A stretch of DNA of 64,000 nucleotides from Mesorhizobium sp. (GTDB taxonomy: Bacteria; Pseudomonadota; Alphaproteobacteria; Rhizobiales; Rhizobiaceae), in assembly GCF_004963255.1 (NCBI RefSeq), contig NZ_SUGA01000006.1:102986-166985 (forward strand), written 5' to 3'. The position numbers were made by a program, and so were the translations under genes. Below are positions 25,816 to 35,129 of this stretch, piece by piece. The notes beneath the pieces are model-generated. The model made no database searches, had not been told where the DNA came from, and was given only the letters and a program-made list of their open reading frames with translations. Position 1 is the first letter of the stretch; each line of letters begins with the position of its first letter.

Positions 25816-27314
25816 ACTGGAAAACCGGCCTTTCTGAAGCCTGATGTGAAAAGCTCGAGAGCGACCGGGTCGGCGAACGGGAGACCTGAAATCAGCCGAA
25901 CAGTCACGTCGTGTTTCCTCATCAGTGTTTCCTCGACTTCAGCGCGCGCCTTCTCCATCTCGCCCAAATGCGCGTAAGTCGCCGCGAGGAAGGCATGAAT
26001 GAAGAAATGGTCTCCGGCCTTCTGATACGAACCGACGGCTTCCGAGTACCTTCCAAGCAGGAAGAGCGAGCTGCCCTTCACCTCCCAGAACCATGTCGGA
26101 GGTAAGGGGTCGCGCAGTAACGCGCTTTCGAGCACGTTGAACGCCGTCTCGCCCCGTCCGCCATAGTTGAGCCAGCTTGCGTAATCTCCTGCGATGTTCA
26201 CGTCCAGCGGGTTCAGCGAGCGTGCTCGCTCGAAATGCATTCCCGCATCGCTGTGCTGGCGCATGTGCGTAAGCACCAGCCCCATGCTCTGGTGACAGAC
26301 GCCGTCGCTCCTGTCGAGATCGAGCGCCGTTCGCGCCGAGTCCCAAGCCTTCTGTAGCGTCCTCGGATCGTTGTCATACCAAAATCTGCCAACGAGGGCC
26401 TGGGCGAGGAAGGCGTGGCCTTGAGCGAAGGTCGAATCGAGTTCGACGCACCGAACGAACAGCGGCTCGGACTTGTCCAGTTCATATCGATGGAAGAGCG
26501 CGCGCCCTTGCAGATAGTAGTCGTATGCATCCCAATCGGCTGGAGGCTTGCGCCTGGAGCGGCTTGCCGAGTCGGCCTCCGTTTGGCCTTCGACCATTGA
26601 GGCGATGAGCGCGGCAACCTCGTCTTGCAATGTGAAGATGTCGTTGAGGGCCCGGTCGTACCGTTGGGCCCACAGGTGGGTGCCGGTGGCGGCGTCAATC
26701 AATTGTGTAGTGATGCGAATGCGATCGCCGAGCTTTCGTATGCTGCCTTCGACGAGGTAGCGAACCCCGAGTTTGCGATGGACTTCGGCGATGTCCGGTG
26801 CCGGATGGCGAAACTGAAAAGACGAGTTGCGTGCGATGACGAGGAGGGAGCGAAATCTGGCCAGCTCCGTGATTATGTCCTCGGTTATGCCGTCACTGAG
26901 ATATTGCTGGTCCTGATCGCCGCCCAAATTGGCAAAAGGCAGCACCGCAATCGACGGTTTGCCGGATGCCGGCATCGGTTTGGAGGATGTGCTCGCCACC
27001 GGCTCAATCGTCCCGGTGAAGCGGTAGCCGACACGAGGCACAGTGGCGATCCACTCGCCGCCGTTCTCAGCCGGGCCAAGAACCTTTCTTAGTGTCGCGA
27101 TCTGGACGGTAAGGTTGCCTTCCTCGACGGCGGTGCCCGGCCAGGCAGCGTCCATCAGCTCGGCCTTGGTCAGGATTTCGCCCGGCCGTGCCGCAAGCGC
27201 GGCAAGCAACGTCAGCCCACGATGCCCAACGGCGATCGGGATACGCTCTTTAAGGAGCGTCCCGGTGTCGGGATCGAGTACGAACGGACCAAAAGCGATG
27301 CGAGTCCCCTGCAT
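25812..27314 (-). CDS. OmpR-type winged-helix regulator with TPR sensor region
   Basis: 500 residues. The N-terminal OmpR/PhoB-type winged helix covers residues 1-105 ('GHRGLTLLAALAARPGEIL', 'VQIATLRKVLG', 'VPRVGYRF'). A FlgO-like/adenylate-cyclase-associated domain follows at about 115-250 ('SIAVLPFANLGGD', 'GVRYLVEGSIRK', 'LWAQRYDR'), then TPR-like repeats to the end. There is no receiver and no membrane segment, unlike CadC. First gene of a two-gene operon with the MFS transporter. Confidence 0.8.
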   Translation of the reverse strand: MQGTRIAFGPFVLDPDTGTLLKERIPIAVGHRGLTLLAALAARPGEILTKAELMDAAWPGTAVEEGNLTVQIATLRKVLGPAENGGEWIATVPRVGYRFTGTIEPVASTSSKPMPASGKPSIAVLPFANLGGDQDQQYLSDGITEDIITELARFRSLLVIARNSSFQFRHPAPDIAEVHRKLGVRYLVEGSIRKLGDRIRITTQLIDAATGTHLWAQRYDRALNDIFTLQDEVAALIASMVEGQTEADSASRSRRKPPADWDAYDYYLQGRALFHRYELDKSEPLFVRCVELDSTFAQGHAFLAQALVGRFWYDNDPRTLQKAWDSARTALDLDRSDGVCHQSMGLVLTHMRQHSDAGMHFERARSLNPLDVNIAGDYASWLNYGGRGETAFNVLESALLRDPLPPTWFWEVKGSSLFLLGRYSEAVGSYQKAGDHFFIHAFLAATYAHLGEMEKARAEVEETLMRKHDVTVRLISGLPFADPVALELFTSGFRKAGFPV

Positions 27315-27599
27315 GTGGGCATATTAAGCGTTTCGACAGTTTCCGGGAAAGGGTTGGAGAACGACTAAACCGCAGCCGAGGGTTTGTCGGGCTGTCGCGG
27401 CGCTGCGCTCGGTCGGGCGTTCCGCGCGCCGCCCCGAGGACGGCATGCCGGAATGGAAAGCCGCCGGCTTGCCGGTGGCGGCGGCCGCCTGATGGTGCGG
27501 CTAGTTGATTGACCCGGGCGCGCCGGCAGATCAACGTGCGATGGCCTGCGAAAGCTGATAGCATCCCTCGATGCTTTCTCCACGAGGTTGAGGGTCACG

Positions 27600-28322
27600 A
27601 TGTCTGCGCGTTTTTATTCGCTCCTGCTGGCGTTTCTCCTGGCTGCGCCCGGCGCCTTTGCCGAAACGCTGAAGCTTCCGGACAATCTGACGGGATTCAG
27701 TTCCCCTGCCGGAGAGAGCTTTCTTGCCGAGAGCATGGCGAAGGAAGCCTATTTCCCCCTCGCGAGCAATTTTCTCACGCAAAAGACGCAGGCCTATTGC
27801 GGCGTGGCCAGCATCGTCATGGTGTTGAACGCGCTCAACGTTCCGGCGCCCGCGGTGCCCGAATACGAACCTTACAAGACGTTCACGCAGGATAATGTCC
27901 TGAACGAGCGCACGGAAACCATTCTTCCTCGTCAGGTCCTCGACAAGCAGGGAATGACGCTCGACCAGATCGGGGCCATTCTATCCACCCAGCCGATCAA
28001 GGCCGAGGTCCGCCATGCTTCGGATGCCAGCCTTGAGCAGTTCCGCACCCAGGCCAGTTCGTTCCTTGCCAAGCCCGGGCACTTTGTCATCGTCAACTAT
28101 CTGCGCAAGGCGATGGGCCAGGAGAAAGGCGGGCACATATCGCCGCTGGCCGCTTACGACGAGAAAGCGGACAGGTTCCTGATCCTCGATGTCGCCCGCT
28201 ACAAATATCCGCCGGTATGGGTGACAACGGCCGACCTGTTCGGAGCGATGAACACGGTCGACAGCGACAATGAGAACAAAACCCGCGGATATGTGCTGAT
28301 ATCGTCGCCGTCGGGAGAGTAG
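27600..28322 (+). CDS. Secreted phytochelatin-synthase-type cysteine peptidase
   Basis: 240 residues. Residues 1-21 are a Sec signal peptide ending 'AFA'. The phytochelatin synthase fold is recognised by the papain-like triad: Cys67 in 'AYCGVAS', His179 in 'GGHISPLAAYD', Asp197 in 'FLILDVARYKYPPVW'. In bacteria these short, single-domain forms usually deglycylate glutathione or glutathione conjugates, and make little phytochelatin. The export signal would place it in the periplasm. The ATG at 27600 is used, with GAGG at about 27588. It stands alone between two minus-strand genes. Confidence 0.85.
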   Translation: MSARFYSLLLAFLLAAPGAFAETLKLPDNLTGFSSPAGESFLAESMAKEAYFPLASNFLTQKTQAYCGVASIVMVLNALNVPAPAVPEYEPYKTFTQDNVLNERTETILPRQVLDKQGMTLDQIGAILSTQPIKAEVRHASDASLEQFRTQASSFLAKPGHFVIVNYLRKAMGQEKGGHISPLAAYDEKADRFLILDVARYKYPPVWVTTADLFGAMNTVDSDNENKTRGYVLISSPSGE

Positions 28323-28422
28323 TTCAGCCTGAACTTCCAGCGGAGAAGGCCCGCAAGCACACAGTTCGCGACGTAGCCCGCCCCATGCAGGCGAGCCGCG
28401 CTAATCGTGCTGCCGTAAAATA

Positions 28423-28992
28423 TCAGTCCTTCGCGCGCTCCACGTACGAGCCGTCTGCGGTCATCACCACGATGCGCGTGCCGGCCGAGATATGCGGCGG
28501 CACGGCGGTACGCACGCCGTTGGAGAGCACGGCCGGCTTATAGGAGGAAGACGCCGTCTGGCCCTTGGTGACCGGCTCGGTTTCCACCACCTCGAAGGTG
28601 GCGCGCTGCGGCAGCGTCAGCGAGATCGGCACGCCGTTGAACTGGGCGAGCTGAACGGCCATGCCTTCCTGCAGATAGGGCGCGAAATCGCCGACCACGG
28701 CTTCCGAGGCCACGACCTGGTCGTAGCTTTCCGGATTCATGAAGTGAAAGCCTTCGCCGTCGGAATAGAGGAAGGTGTGCTCGCGCTCTTCGACATAGGC
28801 GCGCTCGACCATTTCGGTCGTGCGGTAGCGCTCCGACACCTTCACCCCATCGCCGATACGGCGCATGTCGAGCTGCGTCACCGGCGTGCCCTTGCCAGGG
28901 TGGATGTTTTCGGCAAAGAGGATGACATAGAGCTTGCCGTCCTTATCGACGACGTTGCCTTTGCGTAAGGAACTGGCGATGACCTTGACCAC
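28423..28992 (-). CDS. efp: Translation elongation factor P
   Basis: 189 residues, the normal length. Three beta-barrel domains: KOW-like domain I with the modifiable Lys34 in 'HPGKGTP', domain II ('[16 protein letters not shown]'), and C-terminal domain III ('[28 protein letters not shown]', shown in part). It relieves ribosome stalling at polyproline stretches. The start is the GTG at 28992 giving '[13 protein letters not shown]'; there is no nearby ATG in frame, and longer upstream frame is not coding. It is divergent from epmA, whose product beta-lysylates Lys34. Confidence 0.95.
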   Translation of the reverse strand: MVKVIASSLRKGNVVDKDGKLYVILFAENIHPGKGTPVTQLDMRRIGDGVKVSERYRTTEMVERAYVEEREHTFLYSDGEGFHFMNPESYDQVVASEAVVGDFAPYLQEGMAVQLAQFNGVPISLTLPQRATFEVVETEPVTKGQTASSSYKPAVLSNGVRTAVPPHISAGTRIVVMTADGSYVERAKD

Positions 28993-29121
28993 GATATTCG
29001 ATCCCGTTCGAGTTTTTCGGCCTGCAAGCGTCGATTTCCGCGAAGCGGCGACGGCGGCCATCGCGTGCGCCCTAGCGCATCTTGCGCCGAACCGCCAGCC
29101 TTTCCGGCGATTTTCCTGCCT

Positions 29122-30162
29122 ATGACCGCCGCTTCGCCCTGGTGGATGCCTGATATCCATGCCGATCGCCGGCCCCGGCTGATGGCGCGCAACGCCATTG
29201 CCGCCGCGCTTCGCGGCTGGTTCTCGACACGCGACTTCATCGAGGTGACGACCTCGGCGCTGCAGGTTTCGCCGGGCAATGAGGCGCATCTTGCCGCCTT
29301 CGCCACCGAGGCGATCGGACCGGACGCGTCACGCCAGCCGCTCTATCTCCACACCTCGCCGGAATTCGCCTGCAAGAAGCTGCTTGCCGCCGGCGAGGAG
29401 CGCATCTTCAGCCTCGGCGCCGTCTGGCGCAACCGTGAGCGCGGGCCGCTGCATCATCCCGAATTCACCATGCTCGAATGGTACCGCGTCGGCGAAACCT
29501 ATGAGCGCCTGATGGACGACTGCGCCGAATTCCTGGCGCTCGCCGCGGAAAAGGCCGGCTCCAGGAATTTCCGTTTTCGCGGCCGCGAGGCCGATCCCCT
29601 CGCCGAGCCGGAACGGCTCAGTGTGGCGGAGGCCTTCGCTCGATATGCCGGCATCGACCTCCTGGCGACCGTCGCGGCTGACGGGAGCACGGATCGCGAC
29701 GGACTTCATGCCGCGCTGGTCAAGGCTGGCCTGCGCACCGCGCCCGACGACAATTGGGCAGATCTGTTCAGCCGGGTGATGGTGGAAAAGATCGAGCCCG
29801 TGCTGGGGCAGGAACGCGCCACCATCCTTTATGGCTATCCGATTGCGGAGGCGGCACTTGCCCGCCCGAGCGCCAAGGATCCGCGCGTTGCCGAGCGCTT
29901 CGAGCTCTATTGCTGCGGCGTCGAGCTCGCCAACGCCTTCGGCGAGCTCACCGACCCGGCCGAGCAGCGCCGCCGCTTCCTCGCCGAGATGGACGAGAAG
30001 GAGCGCGTCTATGGCGAGCGCTATCCGCTGGACGAGGATTTCCTGGCGGCTTTGGCCATCATGCCGCAGGCAAGCGGCTCGGCGCTGGGCTTCGACCGGC
30101 TGGTGATGCTGGCGACGGGGGCAACGAGGATCGAGGACGTGATCTGGGCGCCGGTGGCGTAA
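29122..30162 (+). CDS. epmA: EF-P beta-lysine ligase (EpmA/GenX/PoxA)
   Basis: 346 residues. A class II lysyl-tRNA synthetase-like catalytic core without the N-terminal anticodon-binding domain, which is the hallmark of EpmA. Motif 2-like '[20 protein letters not shown]' and motif 3-like '[10 protein letters not shown]' are clear. The enzyme attaches beta-lysine to the conserved lysine of EF-P, whose gene lies divergently 129 bp away. EpmB, the lysine 2,3-aminomutase that makes the substrate, is not in the window. The ATG at 29122 gives the usual N-terminus. Confidence 0.9.
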   Translation: MTAASPWWMPDIHADRRPRLMARNAIAAALRGWFSTRDFIEVTTSALQVSPGNEAHLAAFATEAIGPDASRQPLYLHTSPEFACKKLLAAGEERIFSLGAVWRNRERGPLHHPEFTMLEWYRVGETYERLMDDCAEFLALAAEKAGSRNFRFRGREADPLAEPERLSVAEAFARYAGIDLLATVAADGSTDRDGLHAALVKAGLRTAPDDNWADLFSRVMVEKIEPVLGQERATILYGYPIAEAALARPSAKDPRVAERFELYCCGVELANAFGELTDPAEQRRRFLAEMDEKERVYGERYPLDEDFLAALAIMPQASGSALGFDRLVMLATGATRIEDVIWAPVA

Positions 30163-30279
30163 TCCCGCTGCGTCAGCCCTTCAGGCCGCTCGGGATTTTC
30201 TCCGGTACTGCAAGGAGGGTGTTGAAATATCCATCCAACGGAATCCCGTCAGCCACGCTGGCGCATCCCGGCCGGGTCA

Positions 30280-32097
30280 TCACCGTTTCCGCGTCATCCC
30301 CAGGAATGCGCGGAAATCGCGGAACAGCGATCTGTGCAGGTGGCGTATCGGAATTCGACCTCCGAAACCGGCTCGCAGGATTGACCTGGCTTGTGCACCG
30401 GAGAAGCGGTTCGTGATCTCCCTGCGGAATTTCCCGTCGCCGAAAACCGACCTTAGTTGCGGTGCGTTTTGCCTGAAAATTTCAACCGCGAGTTCATTCC
30501 TGAAATAGTCGCGTAACGCCGCTCCGTCCTCGCGCGTGACCCTGTCGACAGTCGGCCAGAATTCCGGTCCGAGCAACCACTCGAAACGCTCGCTCCGTTC
30601 TATCAAGAACCTCACGCTCTCATACGTGAATTGCTGCGTCTTGGCCGCGAAGCTTCTGGTTCCGCCGCGTATGCCCTCGATGCTTTCGCCGACTGCGAAG
30701 TAATTGCTTGAATGGAGACGATAGCCCGACAGCGGCATGTCGATCAGCGCGCTGCCGGCAACCGCGTGGCAGATCGTGTTGAAATATCCGTCTGCTGCCG
30801 TCATCCGCGGTTTGCTGCCATCATCCAGCCGCAACAGACGCAGCACCGAGGTGCGGAACATGTTGGCGCTACCGGGCGCCCAGAGCCAGCCTATGTGCCG
30901 CTTCGGTATGGTCGCCGTATTGTCGTCGAGAAGCCGGTATTGCGAGGGAGAGACCGTGGGCAGCCGCAGCACGGTCTGCTCGCCTCGAAGGCCTCGTTTC
31001 GCGTCAGGCATGTTCAGCCTGAGTTGCGAGTACGAGGCCGTCAAGGTCTTGCCCGTCGAATCCATTTCGGTGACGTTGGCCGAGGTGAAGCCGACGTTTC
31101 GCCGCAGCGCCATATGCACCTGGATGTGCATCGAGGCATAATTGTCGAACAGCACGTCGTCCGCGTCCACGAAGGTCACGAACCCGCCATTCACCTTGTC
31201 AAGCGCCCACAGGGCGGCGCCGAGCTGGCCATGGTTCTGCGCCAGGGTTTCCACACGGAAACGCGGATCGCCTTCGACATGCCGGGCAATCACCTCCGCG
31301 CTGTCGTCGTTCGACCCGTTGTCGATGACGATGCACTCGAAGTGCGGATAGTCCTGCCTGCGGATGGAGTCGATTGTGGCGCCGACATAGCGGCCGTAGT
31401 TCCAGTTGATGACAACGAAGCTGACGAGCGGCGGCGACAACGCGCCGCCGGCGAGTTCGCCGATGTCGCGCCCGGCAATTGTGAACGATCTGGTCGCAAC
31501 GATCCTGCTCTTGCGTATGATGACCTGCTGGTCCCGGTGCAGCAGTTCGAATTCGCCGGCGATCTGCCGCAGAAAGGCTTCGATTCCCGCGGCGGGACGT
31601 TTCGCCGTCGGCAGGCGCGCGCCCCACCGGTAGTCGTCCAGGATCATCACGCCATCATTGTCGAGCAGGTCCCAACCCAGCCTCGCATCGGTGTAAGTGG
31701 ATGCGGCTGAATGATCGCCGTCGACATAGACCACGTCATACAGTCGCTGCTCGGCTGCCAGCGCCGGCAGCACCACCACCGAGTCGCCTCTGTGTTTGTC
31801 GACACGGTCGCCAAAGGGTTCCAGGTTCTGGTCGAAGCGTCTTTCGACCTCGACCATGTCGGATTCATATTTCGAGCCGCGCTCGACATGCTCTTCGCTG
31901 CCCTGGAAGCTATCCACGCAAGTGATGCGGGATTTTGGCAGGAATTGCAGGAAAAACAGCGCGGAGCGGCCCTCGAATGAGCCGATTTCCAGAACTGCGG
32001 TCGCGGTGTCGATCTTGTCGCGGAGGAGTCCCTCCCAAAGGTTCAGGTGATGGGAGGTCCAGTCATAGGTAAACCGTCCACCTGCGAAATAATCCAT
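30280..32097 (-). CDS. Methyltransferase-glycosyltransferase family 2 fusion
   Basis: 605 residues. Residues 1-200 form a class I methyltransferase of the Methyltransf_24 type: 'VLEIGSFEGRSALFFLQFLP' (motif I), 'CVDSF', 'YVDGDHS', 'ILDDY'. From about residue 222 a GT-A glycosyltransferase family 2 domain starts with 'LVSFVVINWNYGRYV', 'DNGSNDDSAEVI' and a D-x-D at 'FVDADDVL'. The C-terminal 200 residues are helical and unassigned. The ATG at 32097 has GGGGGAAG just upstream. It probably acts on a cell-surface polysaccharide or secondary glycan; donor and acceptor are unknown. Confidence 0.8.
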   Translation of the reverse strand: MDYFAGGRFTYDWTSHHLNLWEGLLRDKIDTATAVLEIGSFEGRSALFFLQFLPKSRITCVDSFQGSEEHVERGSKYESDMVEVERRFDQNLEPFGDRVDKHRGDSVVVLPALAAEQRLYDVVYVDGDHSAASTYTDARLGWDLLDNDGVMILDDYRWGARLPTAKRPAAGIEAFLRQIAGEFELLHRDQQVIIRKSRIVATRSFTIAGRDIGELAGGALSPPLVSFVVINWNYGRYVGATIDSIRRQDYPHFECIVIDNGSNDDSAEVIARHVEGDPRFRVETLAQNHGQLGAALWALDKVNGGFVTFVDADDVLFDNYASMHIQVHMALRRNVGFTSANVTEMDSTGKTLTASYSQLRLNMPDAKRGLRGEQTVLRLPTVSPSQYRLLDDNTATIPKRHIGWLWAPGSANMFRTSVLRLLRLDDGSKPRMTAADGYFNTICHAVAGSALIDMPLSGYRLHSSNYFAVGESIEGIRGGTRSFAAKTQQFTYESVRFLIERSERFEWLLGPEFWPTVDRVTREDGAALRDYFRNELAVEIFRQNAPQLRSVFGDGKFRREITNRFSGAQARSILRAGFGGRIPIRHLHRSLFRDFRAFLGMTRKR

Positions 32098-32663
32098 TCT
32101 TCCCCCATGAGGTCCGGCGCCCGAAGCGAGCGCATGACCAACCCCAATTGCCGGCGCGCAACACCTGCCCGGTGATCGGCGCCCCCCTTTTGAATTCAAA
32201 TCCCCATTGCCCGAAAATCACGGGCAAGCCTGCAGCGTACCATCGGTCACTCGGCCCCGTCGATGACAGACTGCGCGTGAATCCGAAGGGCTGCGCCGAA
32301 ATCTGCTGACGATGGAGGTCGAAACTGGCCCGAGTGCCGGACGAGCCACGAATAAGCCGAGCGCTCGTCATAGAAAGCGCGGATTTCGTCGGGATCACGG
32401 ACCGGCAAGGCGAGTTGAGGGGACGTTATGCGAAAAACCCCGGAACGAGGATGAACCGCGGACGTTGTGCTGGCCCCTTGGGCGATTTGGTCGCGGCGCC
32501 TGGATCGGCCGTCGCCCATTGCGCAAGCGCCGGCGGAACAATAGATGGTGCGAGGCATCCATGGATGTTGCGCTGCACCCGCGATGGTGCGGCAGGGGCA
32601 ACCCTGCGGGGCGTCGACGGAATGACGCCTTAATGGACTGCTCGAACAAACAGGAAAAATTGT
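32098..32663. other. 566-bp region between glycosyltransferase fusion and pmbA
   Basis: Divergent promoter region with no well-supported gene. One short minus-strand frame (32247-32408) looks protein-like and is listed separately. No repeat, tRNA or clear promoter is seen. Confidence 0.5.
32247..32408 (-). CDS. Possible small ORF or gene remnant
   Basis: About 54 codons ending at TGA 32247-32249, reading '...PVRDPDEIRAFYDERSAY...' and ending 'IHAQSVIDGAE'. The composition is more protein-like than the other frames here, but only a TTG (32408) can serve as start and no ribosome site is evident. It may be the 3' remnant of a lost gene. Function unknown. Confidence 0.25.
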   Translation of the reverse strand: MPVRDPDEIRAFYDERSAYSWLVRHSGQFRPPSSADFGAALRIHAQSVIDGAE

Positions 32664-34007
32664 ATGACCAACCAGCTCGACGCAGCGAAATTGACCGATC
32701 GCGTGACGACGCTCGTCGAGGCCGCCAGGCGCGCCGGCGCCGATGCGGCCGACGCGGTGGCGGTGCGCGGCCGCTCTGCCGGCGTGTCGGTGCGGCTGGG
32801 CAAGGTCGAGGGCACCGAATCGTCGGAGAGCGAGGATGTGTCGCTGCGCGTCTTCATCGGCCAGCGCGTGGCGAGCGTCTCGGCGACCGCCGCTTCCGAT
32901 CCGAAATCGCTTGCCGAGCGCGCCGTCGCCATGGCCAAAGTCTCGCCCGAGGATCCGTTCCAGGGCCTCGCCGATCCCGCGCTGCTTGCCCGCAATTTGC
33001 GCGATCTCGACCTTTTCGATCCGACCGAGGTTCCGGCCGACCATTTGAAGGAGGCAGCCCTTGCCGCCGAAGCGGCCGCATTGGCCGTCAAGGGCGTCAC
33101 CAATTCCTCGGGCAGCAGCGCGAGCGCCGGCCTGGGCGGACTCGTGCTTGCCACCTCGCATGGCTTTGTCGGCCAGTATGTCGCCTCGCGCTTCTCGCGT
33201 TCGACCAGCGTCATTGCCGGGGAGGGCACGGCGATGGAGCGCGACTATGAATTCTCCTCGCGCCAGCATTTCGCCGACCTCGACGCGCCGGAAGAGATCG
33301 GCCGCAAGGCCGGCGAACGCGCCGTGCGCCGCCTCGGCGCCCGTAAGGCGGCGACCGGCCCCGTCGATGTGGTGTTCGATCCGCGCGTCGCGCGCGGCAT
33401 TGCCGGCCATCTCGCCGGCGCCATCAACGGCGCGGCGGTCGCCCGCAAGACCAGCTTCCTGCGCGACATGATGGGCAAGCAAGTGGCTTCGGCCGCGATC
33501 ACCGTTACCGACGAGCCTTTGCGCCGGCGGGGTCAGGCCTCGCGCCCGTTCGACGGCGAAGGCGTCGAGGGCGGGAAGCTGCTGATGGTCGAGAAGGGCA
33601 TCTTGAACCACTGGTTCCTGTCGACCTCGGCCGCGCGCGAGCTCGGCCTCGTCACAAATGGACGCGGCTCGCGCAGCGGCTCGTCGGTCTCGCCATCCTC
33701 GACCAATCTCGCCATCGAGCCCGGCGAGCATTCGCCGGACGACTTGATCGCGTCGCTGAAGCGCGGCTTTTACGTCACTGAGGTGTTCGGCCAGGGCGTC
33801 GATATGGTGACCGGAGAATACAGCCGCGGCGCCTCCGGCTACTGGATCGAGAACGGCGCGCTGGCCTATCCGGTGGCCGAGGTGACGATCGCCTCCAACC
33901 TGAAGGCCATGTTCCTCAACATGGTGCCGGCAAGCGACCTCGACCGCAATTTCGGAACGGCTGCCCCGACGCTCCTGATCGAAGGGATGACCCTTGCCGG
34001 CGCTTGA
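32664..34007 (+). CDS. pmbA: TldD/PmbA family metallopeptidase subunit
   Basis: 447 residues, the normal PmbA (TldE) length. Family features are 'SLRVFIGQRVASVSAT' in the N-terminal domain, the Gly/Ser-rich 'TNSSGSSASAGLGG', 'VDVVFDPRVARGIAGHL' and the C-terminal 'YVTEVFGQGVDMVTGEYSRG'. PmbA pairs with TldD to process small peptides and to help quality control of modified peptides. The zinc-binding HExxxH lies in TldD, and is absent here as expected. The stop overlaps the start of the cysQ-like gene by 14 bp. Confidence 0.9.
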   Translation: MTNQLDAAKLTDRVTTLVEAARRAGADAADAVAVRGRSAGVSVRLGKVEGTESSESEDVSLRVFIGQRVASVSATAASDPKSLAERAVAMAKVSPEDPFQGLADPALLARNLRDLDLFDPTEVPADHLKEAALAAEAAALAVKGVTNSSGSSASAGLGGLVLATSHGFVGQYVASRFSRSTSVIAGEGTAMERDYEFSSRQHFADLDAPEEIGRKAGERAVRRLGARKAATGPVDVVFDPRVARGIAGHLAGAINGAAVARKTSFLRDMMGKQVASAAITVTDEPLRRRGQASRPFDGEGVEGGKLLMVEKGILNHWFLSTSAARELGLVTNGRGSRSGSSVSPSSTNLAIEPGEHSPDDLIASLKRGFYVTEVFGQGVDMVTGEYSRGASGYWIENGALAYPVAEVTIASNLKAMFLNMVPASDLDRNFGTAAPTLLIEGMTLAGA

Positions 34008-34803
34008 CCAACTGACATCGAGCGAGGCTGGCGACGACCTTGCCTTGCTGCGCGAAGCCGCCCGCGAAGCCGGCGCCATCGCCATGGACTATTTCGGCAA
34101 CAACCCGCAGGTTTGGATGAAGGGCGGCACCTCGCCGGTGAGCGAGGCCGACCATGCGGCGGACGCCTATCTTCGCGAGACCTTGCTCAAGGCGCGTCCG
34201 GATTACGGCTGGCTGTCGGAAGAGACCGCCGATGACCATGCCAGGCTGTCGGCCCGCCGCACCTTCGTCGTCGACCCGATCGATGGCACGCGCGGCTTTC
34301 TCGACGGCCTGCATTCCTGGTGCGTCAGCGTCGCCGTGGTCGAGGACGGCCGCTCGCTGGCCGGCGTGCTCGAATGCCCGGCCAAGCATGAGACCTACTG
34401 GGCGCTGCCGGGCGAGGGCGCCTATCTCAACGACAAGCGCATCCATGTGCGTCCGCTGGGTGAGAGCGTCGATATCGGCGGACCCAAGCCGCTGGTCGAC
34501 CTGATGCCGGAAGCCTGGCACGACAGGCTGCGGCGGGCCGCCTACATCCCCTCGCTTGCTTATAGGCTGGCGATGATCGCCGCCGGCAAGCTCGATGCCA
34601 CCTTCGTCAAGCCGAATGCGCATGACTGGGACATCGCCGCCGCCGATCTTATCCTCGCCGAGGCTGGCGGCGCACTGCTTGATCGCGCCGGCAAGCCGCC
34701 GCGCTATGCCGGCGAGGTGATCAATCACGGCGCGCTTGCCGCCGGCAGCGGTGAACTGCTCGGCGTGCTCGGCAGGGTTATCGCGGAGATTGACCAAGGG
34801 TGA
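33994..34803 (+). CDS. cysQ: 3'(2'),5'-bisphosphate nucleotidase / inositol monophosphatase family (CysQ-like)
   Basis: 269 residues. The metal-dependent phosphatase signature is complete: 'WLSEET', 'VVDPIDGTRGFLDG' and 'HDWDIAAADLILAEAGG'. CysQ hydrolyses 3'-phosphoadenosine 5'-phosphate from sulfate assimilation; some members prefer inositol phosphates. The start is a TTG at 33994 inside the pmbA end, supported by GAAGGGA seven bases upstream; the next in-frame ATG would delete the first conserved helix. Coupled to pmbA by the 14-bp overlap. Confidence 0.85.
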   Translation: MPALDQLTSSEAGDDLALLREAAREAGAIAMDYFGNNPQVWMKGGTSPVSEADHAADAYLRETLLKARPDYGWLSEETADDHARLSARRTFVVDPIDGTRGFLDGLHSWCVSVAVVEDGRSLAGVLECPAKHETYWALPGEGAYLNDKRIHVRPLGESVDIGGPKPLVDLMPEAWHDRLRRAAYIPSLAYRLAMIAAGKLDATFVKPNAHDWDIAAADLILAEAGGALLDRAGKPPRYAGEVINHGALAAGSGELLGVLGRVIAEIDQG

Positions 34804-34878
34804 GTCGGCCCGCAGTTCCAAAATCGTCTGCTTTGGGCTAAACGTTTCACAAAATTCATGAATCTACGAAGGATCGGC

Positions 34879-35124
34879 ATGGCCGTGGAAGACGGAAAGA
34901 AACAGCTTTTGCACCTGGTTTTCGGTGGAGAGCTGAAAAAGCTGGGTGGAACCGAGTTTCGTGACCTGGACGCGCTCGACATCGTCGGAATCTACCCCGA
35001 CTATCAATCTGCGCACACTGCGTGGAAGGCGAAGGCGCAGGCCAGTGTCGACAATGCCCATATGCGTTATTTCGTTGTTCATCTGCACCGTCTGCTCGAT
35101 CCAGAAACAAAGGTCGGCGGTTGA
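34879..35124 (+). CDS. DUF4170 domain protein
   Basis: 81 residues, small cytoplasmic protein matching DUF4170 ('KKQLLHLVFGGELKKLG', 'DIVGIYPDYQSAHTAWKAKAQ', shown in part, 'HRLLDP'). In alphaproteobacteria it typically sits just before the DUF374 acyltransferase and waaA, as here. Function unknown; the context suggests lipid A/Kdo assembly. The ATG at 34879 is preferred over 34858 because GAAGGAT lies just before it. Confidence 0.8.
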   Translation: MAVEDGKKQLLHLVFGGELKKLGGTEFRDLDALDIVGIYPDYQSAHTAWKAKAQASVDNAHMRYFVVHLHRLLDPETKVGG

Positions 35125-35129
35125 CGTCG

